Below, piece by piece: positions 7,064 through 13,150 of a stretch of DNA of 13,150 bases. The position numbers and the translations under genes were made by a program. The DNA is taken from the NCBI GenBank assembly GCA_037440345.1, contig JBBIUJ010000093.1, positions 1 to 13,150 on the forward strand, read 5' to 3'. Origin of the DNA: CAINVV01 sp037440345 (GTDB lineage Bacteria > Bacteroidota > Bacteroidia > Bacteroidales > Prolixibacteraceae). Each line of letters starts with the position of its first letter. The stretch's first letter is position 1. Below the pieces are notes generated by a model that searched no databases, was not told the DNA's origin, and saw only the letters and a list, made by a program, of their open reading frames with translations.

Positions 7064-9247
7064 ATGGATTTGCAGACAGAAATAGAAAAGAGGGAGATTG
7101 ATGACCTTTTCGAAGAGTTGTTAAAATCTTTTACCCGTCCGCTGACGCCTGAGAATGTGCAATTGATCCAAAAGGCTTTTCAATTTGCATCTTCGGCCCA
7201 CATGGGAGTCAGGCGCCGGTCAGGAGAACCTTATATTGTGCATCCCCTTTCTGTCGCAAAAATCGTGGTTAGCGAGATAGGGTTGGGAACCAAATCCGCG
7301 GTAGCGGCTATCCTTCATGATGTTGTAGAGGATACGGATTATACGGTTCAGGATATTGAGAAGATGTTCGGAGCCAAGATAGCTATGTTGGTAGATGGGC
7401 TTACAAAATTGTCGGGAACCTACGATTCGAAGCAAGCTACCAATTTTCGCAAGATGCTGATGACCCTTTCGGACGATGTGAGGGTCATTTTGATCAAACT
7501 GGCAGATCGGTTGCACAACATGCGGACCCTCGACTCAATGCCCCTCAACAAACAGTTGAAAATCTCCTCCGAAACACTCTACATATTTGCCCCATTGGCC
7601 CATCGGCTTGGACTTTACGCCATCAAATGCGAACTTGAGGACCTCAGTCTCAAATTCAAAGATCCGGAAACCTATCGTCAGATCGAACTGAGCCTGCACA
7701 GCGAAGAGGAGCGGATCAGTTACCTGGTGCACGATTTCATCAAGCCAATTCAGGCTAAACTCTATAAAGAAGATTTTGACTTCACGGCCAGTGGCAGAAC
7801 CAAATCGATCTATTCGATCTACCAGAAGATGCAGACCAAGAATGTTACCTTCGAAGAGATCTATGATTTGCTGGCCGTTCGCATCGTTTTTAAGCCAAAA
7901 GAAAACATCTCCGAAAAAAGGCAATGTTTTGATATATTATCTCTGGTTACAGACATTTATACCCCTGAACCAGACCGGATAAGGGATTGGATTACCATTC
8001 CGAAGGCCAACGGTTACGAGGCGCTTCACACCACGGTGATGGGACCAAAAGGACAATGGGTCGAAGTACAGATCCGGAGTGAACGGATGGATGAGATCGA
8101 CGAGCGAGGTTTTGCCGCCCATTTTAAATACAAGGGGGACAGCTCTTCAGAAAGCGAATTGGACAAATGGTTGCAAAAGATCAGGGAACTGTTGGCCAAT
8201 CCTGAATCAGACGCCCTTGATTTTCTGGACGAATTTAAACTCAATCTTTTCAGCCGTGAAATTGTCATCTTCACGCCAAAAGGTGAGATGAAAATGTTGC
8301 CAAAGGACTCTACCGTCCTGGATTGCGCCTACGATATCCACTCGGCATTGGGGAACCACTGCATCGGCGCAAAGGTTAATCATGCGCTCGTGCCAATGAG
8401 CTACGTACTCAAGAGTGGCGACCAGGTGGAGATCCTCACTTCCGAGAAACAGTCGCCAAAAGCGGAATGGATGAATATAGCTGTTACGGCACGGGCCAAG
8501 ACCAAGATCAAGGATTCTTTCAAGCAGGAGCAGAAAAAACACATTGAAGCAGGACTAAAAAAACTAACCTATCAATTTGAAAAACTGAGTGTCAAACCTT
8601 CCACCAACACATTTAAAAAGCTCCTCAACCATTACGGATTTCATACAAAAGAGCAGTTGTATGCGGAGATAGGCATGGGACTTGTCTCTTTGGATAACCT
8701 TGAGGAGGTACTTCAAACGAAATCGGAAAACAGGTTTGTAAAATTTTGGAACCTGACCTTCTCTTCCGATAAAAAAGAGGAGAAAATCGATAAGAAAAAG
8801 CCTTTTCTGCTTACCGAAGATTCCAAACAGTCCAATTACAAACTGGCGCTTTGCTGCAACCCGATTCCGGGAGACAATGTGGTTGGTTTCGTTTCAGACG
8901 GTGAACAAATACTTATTCACCGCAAGACCTGCCCGGAAGCCATCAAATTGATGTCGAGCAGGGGCGAAGATATTGTGCAAGCCACCTGGAACAAGTTCAA
9001 AGTCCTCTCCTACCTGACCCATTTGTATGTTCGCGGTTTCGACCGACAAGGAATGGCCAACATGATCACCAATATCATCTCCAACGAATATGGCATCAAC
9101 ATGCGATCGATCAACCTGGATGCGCATGACGGTATTTTTGAAGGCCACCTCTACCTTTACATCCACAACACCGACAACCTCAACACCCTCATCACCAAAC
9201 TGCAAAAACTAAAAGGAATTGATTCAGTGACCCGCCAGGATATTTAA
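7064..9247 (+). CDS. rel: Bifunctional (p)ppGpp synthetase/hydrolase (RelA/SpoT family)
   Basis: The 727-residue protein has the full long-RSH layout. The HD hydrolase domain (about 30-180) keeps the metal-binding set His60, His85-Asp86 (LHDVVEDT) and Asp148 (KLADRLHNMRTL), so hydrolase activity is expected. The synthetase domain (about 235-360) has GRTKSIYSIYQKM, YDLLAVRIV, YEALHTTVMGPKG and EVQIRSERMDEID followed by ERGFAAHFKYKG. A TGS domain follows (about 398-460, IVIFTPKGEMKMLP), then a Cys/His-containing region (LALCCNPIPGD near 592, HRKTCPEA) and a C-terminal ACT domain (about 650-727). It makes and degrades the stringent-response alarmone in the cytoplasm. An imperfect -7-like TATTTTG lies at 7050-7056, 7 nt before the ATG. 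Its stop is only 8 bp from the stop of the convergent PL22-like gene. Both active sites look intact. Confidence 0.97.
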   Translation: MDLQTEIEKREIDDLFEELLKSFTRPLTPENVQLIQKAFQFASSAHMGVRRRSGEPYIVHPLSVAKIVVSEIGLGTKSAVAAILHDVVEDTDYTVQDIEKMFGAKIAMLVDGLTKLSGTYDSKQATNFRKMLMTLSDDVRVILIKLADRLHNMRTLDSMPLNKQLKISSETLYIFAPLAHRLGLYAIKCELEDLSLKFKDPETYRQIELSLHSEEERISYLVHDFIKPIQAKLYKEDFDFTASGRTKSIYSIYQKMQTKNVTFEEIYDLLAVRIVFKPKENISEKRQCFDILSLVTDIYTPEPDRIRDWITIPKANGYEALHTTVMGPKGQWVEVQIRSERMDEIDERGFAAHFKYKGDSSSESELDKWLQKIRELLANPESDALDFLDEFKLNLFSREIVIFTPKGEMKMLPKDSTVLDCAYDIHSALGNHCIGAKVNHALVPMSYVLKSGDQVEILTSEKQSPKAEWMNIAVTARAKTKIKDSFKQEQKKHIEAGLKKLTYQFEKLSVKPSTNTFKKLLNHYGFHTKEQLYAEIGMGLVSLDNLEEVLQTKSENRFVKFWNLTFSSDKKEEKIDKKKPFLLTEDSKQSNYKLALCCNPIPGDNVVGFVSDGEQILIHRKTCPEAIKLMSSRGEDIVQATWNKFKVLSYLTHLYVRGFDRQGMANMITNIISNEYGINMRSINLDAHDGIFEGHLYLYIHNTDNLNTLITKLQKLKGIDSVTRQDI

Positions 9248-9255
9248 GGCGCCAA

Positions 9256-10611
9256 TTATTTTCTTTCCAGCCACTCCTTTGGAAGGGGAACAATGCAAAT
9301 ATTCATCGACTTGTTATCGGCTGAGAGCATCGCAGATTGAATCTCAATGCGGGTCCCATCGGGGCTGAAGGTAGGATGCGGATGATCCGCAGCAGTGGCT
9401 TTGTGACCAGTTGTGAGCAGCATCATCTCGTTTGTACGGCGATCAATCAAGTACAGATTTCGTTCAAAATCATCACCCGCTACAAAACGACCATCGGAAG
9501 ATCCATTGACATGCCAGAAACCGCTTCCTTTGGGTATTTGCCCGGCAATGGTCATCTCACGTGTGTTGATATTGACAATACCGAGTCCGGAGGGTTTCTC
9601 CCGTGTTCCGCAAGGTCCCCATGCCGGCTCAAGACCGGGGTCGGCAATCTTACCTCCTGTCCCGGTGACCGTTTCGCCGGTTGAATTGGCAATTTTCCGA
9701 TGCCCCATGATGGCAAATGCCACCTCATCCTTGCTAATAACGGCTTCATGGGTTATCCATTCATAAGGCGATTCGGGATACAAAGGCCGAAGTCCTGAAC
9801 CATCCGAATTCACGATCCAGGTTCGCTGCGGGGCCTTTCCACCCGTTTCCCAGCAAAATACAATCTGTCCGGGTACCCATGGATTGCTTTGGATGTGTCC
9901 TATCTGAAATGGAACCGATACAACATACTTAATCTCTCCGGTGTGAATGTTCATTCCTGCAATACCGGCAGGTCCGGCGCCCATGTTTCGAGGGCCGAAT
10001 GTTCCTTCAATTTTGGTACCTTCCGGCAGGTGCCTAAGCGCTTCCGACTTACCTACGCGAAACCAGACCCACTCCTCTCCACCATCAAGTGCCATATCTC
10101 CGCCAGCCTCCAGTGAGGAGGGTGTTGTCCCGCATATTCGCTGATAAACTGTGGCCTTCTTTAAGGTACCTGATTTGCTGTCTGCAAACAATTTTTCCAA
10201 ATCCACTTCAACGATGTCAAGTTTGTTTTTGGCGGAATCTCCCACCGTTTTACGCATAAAATAGAGCTTCATCGATTTTCTCGCCACGCTCAGCATGCCG
10301 ATGAAACCACCTTCGGAGACCTGAACGATATCACCTGATTTTTCATTGACGGCCATCGCTTCCCCCCTAACCCTTTCCGATCTGAATATGACCCAATTAC
10401 CATCTGATGTCCATTGGTTGTGTGTTTGATAAATCTTGGAGTCGCGCGCCGGGGTACTGGTCAGGAAGGTTAATTTAACTCCGGTGACGGGATCTTTTAC
10501 GATTTTCTTTTCAGAAGGGAAACGGCTGCCTATTTGAGCCTTAGCAGGATACTGAATGCAAAAGCAAACAATAATAAAGAGCAAAGGAAGGAGATTGGCG
10601 TTTTTTTTCAT
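9256..10611 (-). CDS. Secreted oligogalacturonate-lyase-like (PL22-like) beta-propeller
   Basis: The 451-residue protein starts at ATG 10611 with a clear signal peptide (MKKNANLLPLLFIIVCFC, probable cleavage AKA/Q after residue 25). An upstream in-frame TTG at 10650 would bury the signal peptide, so it is rejected. Repeated WTSDGNWVIF, SDGRFVAGDD and TFSPDGTRIE motifs indicate a beta-propeller. GHIQSNPWVPGQIVFCWETG, RTWIVNSDGSGLRPLYP and WITHEAV resemble oligogalacturonate lyases, which cleave short pectin fragments with a metal ion. By my alignment, His288 fits the catalytic His, His367, His410 and His412 fit three metal ligands, but the ligand Gln three residues before the HPH motif is Ala407. 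Activity may therefore be altered, or the protein may be a non-lyase relative. Known PL22 enzymes are mostly cytoplasmic, so the signal peptide is unusual. It is convergent with rel. The propeller fold is more secure than the substrate. Confidence 0.72.
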   Translation of the reverse strand: MKKNANLLPLLFIIVCFCIQYPAKAQIGSRFPSEKKIVKDPVTGVKLTFLTSTPARDSKIYQTHNQWTSDGNWVIFRSERVRGEAMAVNEKSGDIVQVSEGGFIGMLSVARKSMKLYFMRKTVGDSAKNKLDIVEVDLEKLFADSKSGTLKKATVYQRICGTTPSSLEAGGDMALDGGEEWVWFRVGKSEALRHLPEGTKIEGTFGPRNMGAGPAGIAGMNIHTGEIKYVVSVPFQIGHIQSNPWVPGQIVFCWETGGKAPQRTWIVNSDGSGLRPLYPESPYEWITHEAVISKDEVAFAIMGHRKIANSTGETVTGTGGKIADPGLEPAWGPCGTREKPSGLGIVNINTREMTIAGQIPKGSGFWHVNGSSDGRFVAGDDFERNLYLIDRRTNEMMLLTTGHKATAADHPHPTFSPDGTRIEIQSAMLSADNKSMNICIVPLPKEWLERK

Positions 10612-10637
10612 TGGAATGGAGATAACTTGATTTCTCT

Positions 10638-10645
10638 CAAATATA
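10638..10645 (-). promoter_or_regulatory. -7 promoter box candidate for the PL22-like gene
   Basis: The minus strand reads TATATTTG, an exact TAnnTTTG match, 26 nt before the ATG at 10611, which would give a leader of about 20 nt. No good -33 TTG is present at the expected distance, and the region is A/T-rich, so chance is possible. Confidence 0.35.
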
Positions 10646-10667
10646 ATCAAATATCACAATTTACATC

Positions 10668-10683
10668 ATGCCCGGCAGGGCAT
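10668..10683. repeat. Perfect 6-bp hairpin ATGCCC/GGGCAT
   Basis: ATGCCC at 10668-10673 and GGGCAT at 10678-10683 are perfect complements around the loop GGCA. No T-run follows on either strand, so it is not a standard intrinsic terminator. It may belong to the same palindromic repeat group as 10868-11010, but its core differs. Confidence 0.45.
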
Positions 10684-10780
10684 AAAGCTCCATAGGAAGA
10701 GCCGCATGAAGTTGGCGTTTTCCCAGATGGGATAAACAGCACAACGGGAATATATTCGAATGAAAATCGGATTTTGTTTA

Positions 10781-10794
10781 TTCCCTCGCGGGAA
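10781..10794. repeat. Perfect 5-bp hairpin TTCCC/GGGAA
   Basis: TTCCC (10781-10785) and GGGAA (10790-10794) pair around TCGC. Its stem resembles the TTCTC-TAC-GGGAA hairpin at 10948-10960, so it may be a diverged copy. On the plus strand it is followed by AAATTGCATTTTT, too mixed to be a clear terminator tail. Confidence 0.4.
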
Positions 10795-10867
10795 AAATTG
10801 CATTTTTCGTCCTAATAACCTTAGCTGTAACATTTTATGCCTCAGACTGTTTAAAATTTATTTTTTT

Positions 10868-11010
10868 GCCCGTAGAGCATTAATGTCAATAGAAAAAACA
10901 ACGAAGAAATCTATTGTCCGTTAGGACATTAACAGATTAAGGATTAATTCTCTACGGGAAATCTGGTTTAATGATGTACCCTTGCTATTGATATTTATCT
11001 CCTACGGAGA
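10868..11010. repeat. Cluster of four REP-like palindromes in opposite orientations
   Basis: Four short hairpins share a CTACGG or CTAACGG core. Two read on the minus strand: GCTC-TAC-GGGC (10878-10868) and TGTCC-TAAC-GGACA (10928-10915). Two read on the plus strand: TTCTC-TAC-GGGAA (10948-10960) and TCTCC-TAC-GGAGA (10998-11010). The flanks are also related: CTATTGACATTAAT precedes the first on its strand and CTATTGATATTTA precedes the last on its strand. The outer members of the first three form nested inverted repeats: CCCGTAGAG (10869-10877) with CTCTACGGG (10950-10958), TTAATGTC (10880-10887) with GACATTAA (10925-10932), and CAATAGA (10887-10893) with TCTATTG (10910-10916). This resembles REP/BIME elements of other bacteria. 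My impression that such CCTACGG palindromes are scattered through Bacteroidota genomes is from memory. Confidence 0.65.
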
Positions 11011-11051
11011 AAATTTAAGCAGTCTCTCAATTCATTACAATATATTACAAC

Positions 11052-11840
11052 TTATTTCTTCTTGTGCTTAAGCGCCTTTCCAATTGCCTCTTCAGCCAGT
11101 ACCTCCATCACCTTGTATCCCTCTTTGTTGGGATGTACGCCATCCTTTGAATACTCAGCTTTCATCCCCTTCCTGTTATCTACAACAGAGGAGAAATAAT
11201 CAAGGTAATCGCATCCATTTTTGGCTGCATACTCTTTGAGCCATTTGTTAACAGTAACAATTTTCTCCGCAGGTTCGAGACCGGGTTTCCATGGATAATC
11301 GTATACCGGTAAAATTGAGCATAGTATCACTTTTATGCCGTTTGCTTTCGCTAATTCCGCCATGGATGCAAGATTATCCTCAATCATCTCAAGTGTGGAA
11401 GGGCCCGTATTGCCGGCAATATCGTTGGTTCCGCCAAGGATCAGCACCACCTTTGGTTTAATGTTGATGACATCAGCCCTGAAACGCACCAGCATTTGGG
11501 GAGTAGTCTGCCCGCTAATTCCTCTGTCAATATATGATTTCCCTTCAAAGAATTCAGGGGAAATCCTGATCCAGCCATCTGTGATGGAGTTTCCCATGAA
11601 GACAACCCGCTCTTCGTTTTCCGCAGGTAAACCCAGTTTTTCATTGGCTTCCCCGTAGCGTTTAAAGTTTGGCCAGTCATTTTTAATCCATGACAACTGC
11701 TCATTCTCTTTTTGCAGTTGTTCGATTGTTTTTACTGGTGCAGTGCCGGTTGTTTGACCATTTAGAGCCTGAATAAATGGAGCAAAACAGACAAATATCA
11801 GAAACATCCAAAAGGTTAAATTGAAAATTGAAGTCTTCAT
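11052..11840 (-). CDS. Secreted SGNH/GDSL-family hydrolase
   Basis: The 262-residue protein begins with a signal peptide (hydrophobic about 5-24, cleavage near 25-29) and is expected in the periplasm or outside the cell. It carries the SGNH blocks: VVFMGNSITDGW (79-90) with nucleophile Ser85 in a GNS rather than GDS context, DRGISGQT (105-112) with Gly110, GGTNDIAGN (136-144) with Asn139, and DGVHPNKEGY (233-242) with Asp233 and His236 of the catalytic triad. The preceding segment with DWPNFKRYGEAN is typical of Bacteroidota members of the family. Such enzymes are usually ester hydrolases, often deacetylating carbohydrates, but the substrate cannot be read from the sequence. It is transcribed in the same direction as the PL22-like gene 440 bp downstream and away from the isomerase-like gene. 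The ending KHKKK is short and basic. Confidence 0.9.
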   Translation of the reverse strand: MKTSIFNLTFWMFLIFVCFAPFIQALNGQTTGTAPVKTIEQLQKENEQLSWIKNDWPNFKRYGEANEKLGLPAENEERVVFMGNSITDGWIRISPEFFEGKSYIDRGISGQTTPQMLVRFRADVINIKPKVVLILGGTNDIAGNTGPSTLEMIEDNLASMAELAKANGIKVILCSILPVYDYPWKPGLEPAEKIVTVNKWLKEYAAKNGCDYLDYFSSVVDNRKGMKAEYSKDGVHPNKEGYKVMEVLAEEAIGKALKHKKK

Positions 11841-11904
11841 AAATTCTTACCTGGGTTTAAGTGAATAATAGGAAATGCTCTCTTGAACGGGAGCTGGTAT
11901 CTGA

Positions 11905-11912
11905 CAAAACTA
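11905..11912 (-). promoter_or_regulatory. -7 promoter box candidate for the SGNH hydrolase gene
   Basis: The minus strand reads TAGTTTTG, matching TAnnTTTG, 64 nt upstream of the ATG at 11840. No -33 partner is obvious, so this is a weak call. Confidence 0.25.
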
Positions 11913-11990
11913 CAATTAATCGGGTTAAGTATATAATGCAGTTGAATCCAAAATCAGATTCGTTTCCACAACTATGTTTGTGAAAGATGT

Positions 11991-12120
11991 GTATCATCAG
12001 ATTAATTTATCCCCTTTTACCCGAATTTGTTTTCTTTCGAGTAAATTTGCTTCAGTATATCTTTTTTCACTTTTGCGATAAGCATAAGTTTTTTGAAGGA
12101 TGTCCTGTTTCTGATGATAC
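11991..12120. repeat. 11-bp perfect inverted repeat with arms 108 bp apart
   Basis: GTATCATCAGA (11991-12001) is the exact reverse complement of TCTGATGATAC (12110-12120). The match does not extend on either side, and no target-site duplication is seen outside. The enclosed 108 bp are T-rich and contain a promoter-like TAAATTTG. Two well-separated operator half-regions, or the ends of a small non-coding mobile element, would both give this picture. Confidence 0.6.
12042..12049 (+). promoter_or_regulatory. -7 promoter box candidate for the isomerase-like gene
   Basis: TAAATTTG matches TAnnTTTG. A TTTG at 12026-12029 lies upstream but with a spacer of only 12 nt instead of about 20, so the pair is imperfect. 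The leader would be about 108 nt and would contain the right arm of the inverted repeat at 12110-12120. Confidence 0.3.
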
Positions 12121-12163
12121 TACTTACAACTAAACAGTTTCAAACAAAATAACAAAAACAAAC

Positions 12164-13009
12164 ATGAAGAAAGCATTGTTTATTTTAATGGTTGTCCTTG
12201 CTACATGTACATCAAATGATGTTTTTTCGCAGGCTCCAACGCGTCCCGGACCGCAACCGGCTGCTGAAACGGGCGAAAAATTCAGGATCGGAATGGCGGG
12301 TTATACCTTTGCCAAATTTGACCTCGACAAGACACTTGCCACGATGCAAAAGGTTGATGTGCATTATCTTTGCATCAAAGATTTTCATCTTCCGCTCAAT
12401 AGCACCGATGAGCAGATCGCAGCCTTTCATGCCAAACTGAAAGAAAAGGGAGTAACCGGTTATGCTGTTGGCCCGATCTACATGAAATCAGAGGCAGAGA
12501 TCGACAAAGCCTTCGAATATGCCAAAAGAGTAGGCGTTAAACTGATCATTGGGGTTCCCAATTATGACCTTTTGCCTTACGTCGACAAGAAGGTGAAAGA
12601 GTATGGGTTCAATTATGCCATTCACCTGCATGGTCCGGATATTGCTACCTATCCCGATGCCGAAGATGTTTGGAATCATGTAAAAGATCTCGATCCGCGC
12701 ATCGGTATGTGCCTCGACATTGGGCACGATACCAGAAATGGCAAAGATCCGGTTGCCGACCTGAAAAAATACATTTCACGCGTATTCGACATCCATATCA
12801 AAGATGTAACAGGAAAAACCAAACTGGGATATTCTTTGGAAGTTGGCCGTGGTGTCATCGATTTCCCTGCCTTTGTTAAAATGCTTCGTAAAGTGAAGTA
12901 CAGTGGCGTTTGTAGCCTGGAGCATGAAATTAACATGAACGATCCATTTATGGGAATTGCCGAGGATATCGGTTACTTCAGGGGGGTGATAAGAACTACA
13001 AAGAAATAA
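12164..13009 (+). CDS. Secreted TIM-barrel sugar isomerase/epimerase-like protein
   Basis: The 281-residue protein belongs by appearance to the sugar phosphate isomerase/epimerase (AP endonuclease 2-like) TIM-barrel superfamily. Barrel-strand motifs are FRIGMAGYTF (40-49), YLCIKDFHLPL (68-78), LIIGVPNYD (127-135), YAIHLHGPD (151-159), GMCLDIGHD (181-189), VFDIHIKDVTG (207-217), VGRGVIDFPAFVKML (227-241) and CSLEHE (250-255). Asp185, His211 and a Glu near 253-255 suit the metal site, while the first Glu ligand of sugar epimerases seems replaced around Pro132-Asn133. Residues 1-23 form a signal peptide with likely cleavage after FSQ; Cys15 makes a poor lipobox because Thr precedes it. Export is uncommon for classical members but recurs in Bacteroidota. 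Substrate is unknown. A strong terminator follows 58 nt later, so it is probably transcribed alone. Confidence 0.85.
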   Translation: MKKALFILMVVLATCTSNDVFSQAPTRPGPQPAAETGEKFRIGMAGYTFAKFDLDKTLATMQKVDVHYLCIKDFHLPLNSTDEQIAAFHAKLKEKGVTGYAVGPIYMKSEAEIDKAFEYAKRVGVKLIIGVPNYDLLPYVDKKVKEYGFNYAIHLHGPDIATYPDAEDVWNHVKDLDPRIGMCLDIGHDTRNGKDPVADLKKYISRVFDIHIKDVTGKTKLGYSLEVGRGVIDFPAFVKMLRKVKYSGVCSLEHEINMNDPFMGIAEDIGYFRGVIRTTKK

Positions 13010-13067
13010 AGCAAACTGGAATTCATAATTGCTAACAGGAATGGTTCAGTTAGGCACTTATCAGGAG

Positions 13068-13099
13068 GAGTCGCAATACAAAATTGCGGCTCTTTCTTT
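13068..13099 (+). terminator. Intrinsic terminator of the isomerase-like gene
   Basis: GAGTCGCAAT (13068-13077) pairs with ATTGCGGCTC (13083-13092) over ten positions including one G-T pair. The loop is ACAAA, and TTTCTTT follows directly. It lies 58 nt after the stop at 13009 and is the only convincing intrinsic terminator in the window. Confidence 0.85.
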
Positions 13100-13109
13100 G
13101 TTGACATTA

Positions 13110-13117
13110 TATTTTTG
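13110..13117 (+). promoter_or_regulatory. -7 promoter box candidate for a gene to the right of the window
   Basis: TATTTTTG matches TAnnTTTG just after the terminator, and a TTG at 13084-13086 gives a 23-nt spacer, slightly long. A new transcription unit starting here would fit, but its gene is beyond the edge. Confidence 0.25.
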
Positions 13118-13150
13118 CAGCTCAATCACTCCCGCAATAATGCTTAGGTT

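Larger units (their letters stand above)
10612..11051. other. Intergenic region rich in palindromes
   Basis: No gene is supported in these 440 bases. Next to the PL22-like gene lies a promoter candidate (10638-10645). Then come a hairpin ATGCCC-GGCA-GGGCAT (10668-10683), a looser GCTC/GAGC pair (10687-10702), a hairpin TTCCC-TCGC-GGGAA (10781-10794) and the four-member palindrome cluster at 10868-11010. The region between is A/T-rich. The palindromes could end transcription of the SGNH hydrolase gene or protect its mRNA 3' end, but none has a proper T-tract. Confidence 0.6.
11841..12163. other. Divergent intergenic region with an 11-bp inverted repeat
   Basis: No gene is supported in these 323 bases, which separate the SGNH hydrolase gene (minus) and the isomerase-like gene (plus). 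Contents: a minus-strand -7-like box TAGTTTTG (11912-11905), plus-strand boxes TATGTTTG (11973-11980) and TAAATTTG (12042-12049), and a perfect 11-bp inverted repeat at 11991-12001 and 12110-12120 bracketing the latter box. Confidence 0.55.

Noticed and set aside
10612..10650. Longer N-terminus of the PL22-like protein from TTG 10650
   Set aside because: It would add 13 residues before a standard signal peptide that begins at ATG 10611, so the ATG is preferred.
10868..11010. CRISPR array
   Set aside because: The repeats are short, differ in stem sequence, occur in both orientations and are not evenly spaced; no cas gene is present.
12164..12235. Lipoprotein signal at Cys15 of the isomerase-like protein
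   Set aside because: The residue before Cys is Thr, which is outside the normal lipobox, and a good signal peptidase I site (FSQ) lies just downstream.
13101..13112. Sigma-70 style TTGACA followed by TATAT
   Set aside because: The two motifs are almost adjacent, far from the 17-bp spacing needed, and this lineage uses a different promoter consensus.

Overview
The window looks like chromosomal DNA of a member of the Bacteroidota. The signs are a GldF/GldG-type gliding-motility ABC transporter gene next to dnaN, a surE-lpxB gene group, a bifunctional Rel protein, signal peptides ending in AKAQ or FSQ, almost no Shine-Dalgarno sequences, and several matches to the Bacteroidota -7 promoter box TAnnTTTG. 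No rRNA, tRNA, CRISPR array, transposase or phage gene is visible.

Layout. (1) Left edge, minus strand: the N-terminal two thirds of dnaN (sliding clamp) runs off the window. It is preceded by a 324-bp leader holding a consensus DnaA box, a 27-nt imperfect direct repeat and a promoter candidate. (2) Positions 5766 down to 1082, minus strand: a tight apparent operon of surE (nucleotidase), a small three-helix membrane protein, lpxB (lipid A disaccharide synthase) and one long gene that joins GldF (ABC permease) and GldG (auxiliary protein) in a single polypeptide. (3) Positions 5829 to 9247, plus strand: a GT4 glycosyltransferase followed by rel (ppGpp synthetase/hydrolase). It is divergent from surE across a 62-bp spacer with one -7 box facing each way. 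(4) Positions 9256 to 13009: three genes for secreted proteins. These are an oligogalacturonate-lyase-like (PL22-like) beta-propeller, an SGNH/GDSL hydrolase, and a TIM-barrel sugar isomerase/epimerase-like protein that ends at a good intrinsic terminator.

Sections 1 to 3 are housekeeping envelope, replication and stress genes. Section 4 is more accessory in character and suggests periplasmic or outer-surface carbohydrate processing, although the three genes are not one operon. The intergenic DNA around section 4 holds the least explained structure. One part is a cluster of small palindromes with CTACGG or CTAACGG cores in opposite orientations (10868-11010). The other is an 11-bp perfect inverted repeat with arms 108 bp apart, bracketing the region upstream of the isomerase-like gene (11991-12120). 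I see no complete undescribed system. The best candidates for something new are the palindrome cluster, the fused gldFG gene and the PL22-like protein that lacks one expected metal ligand.
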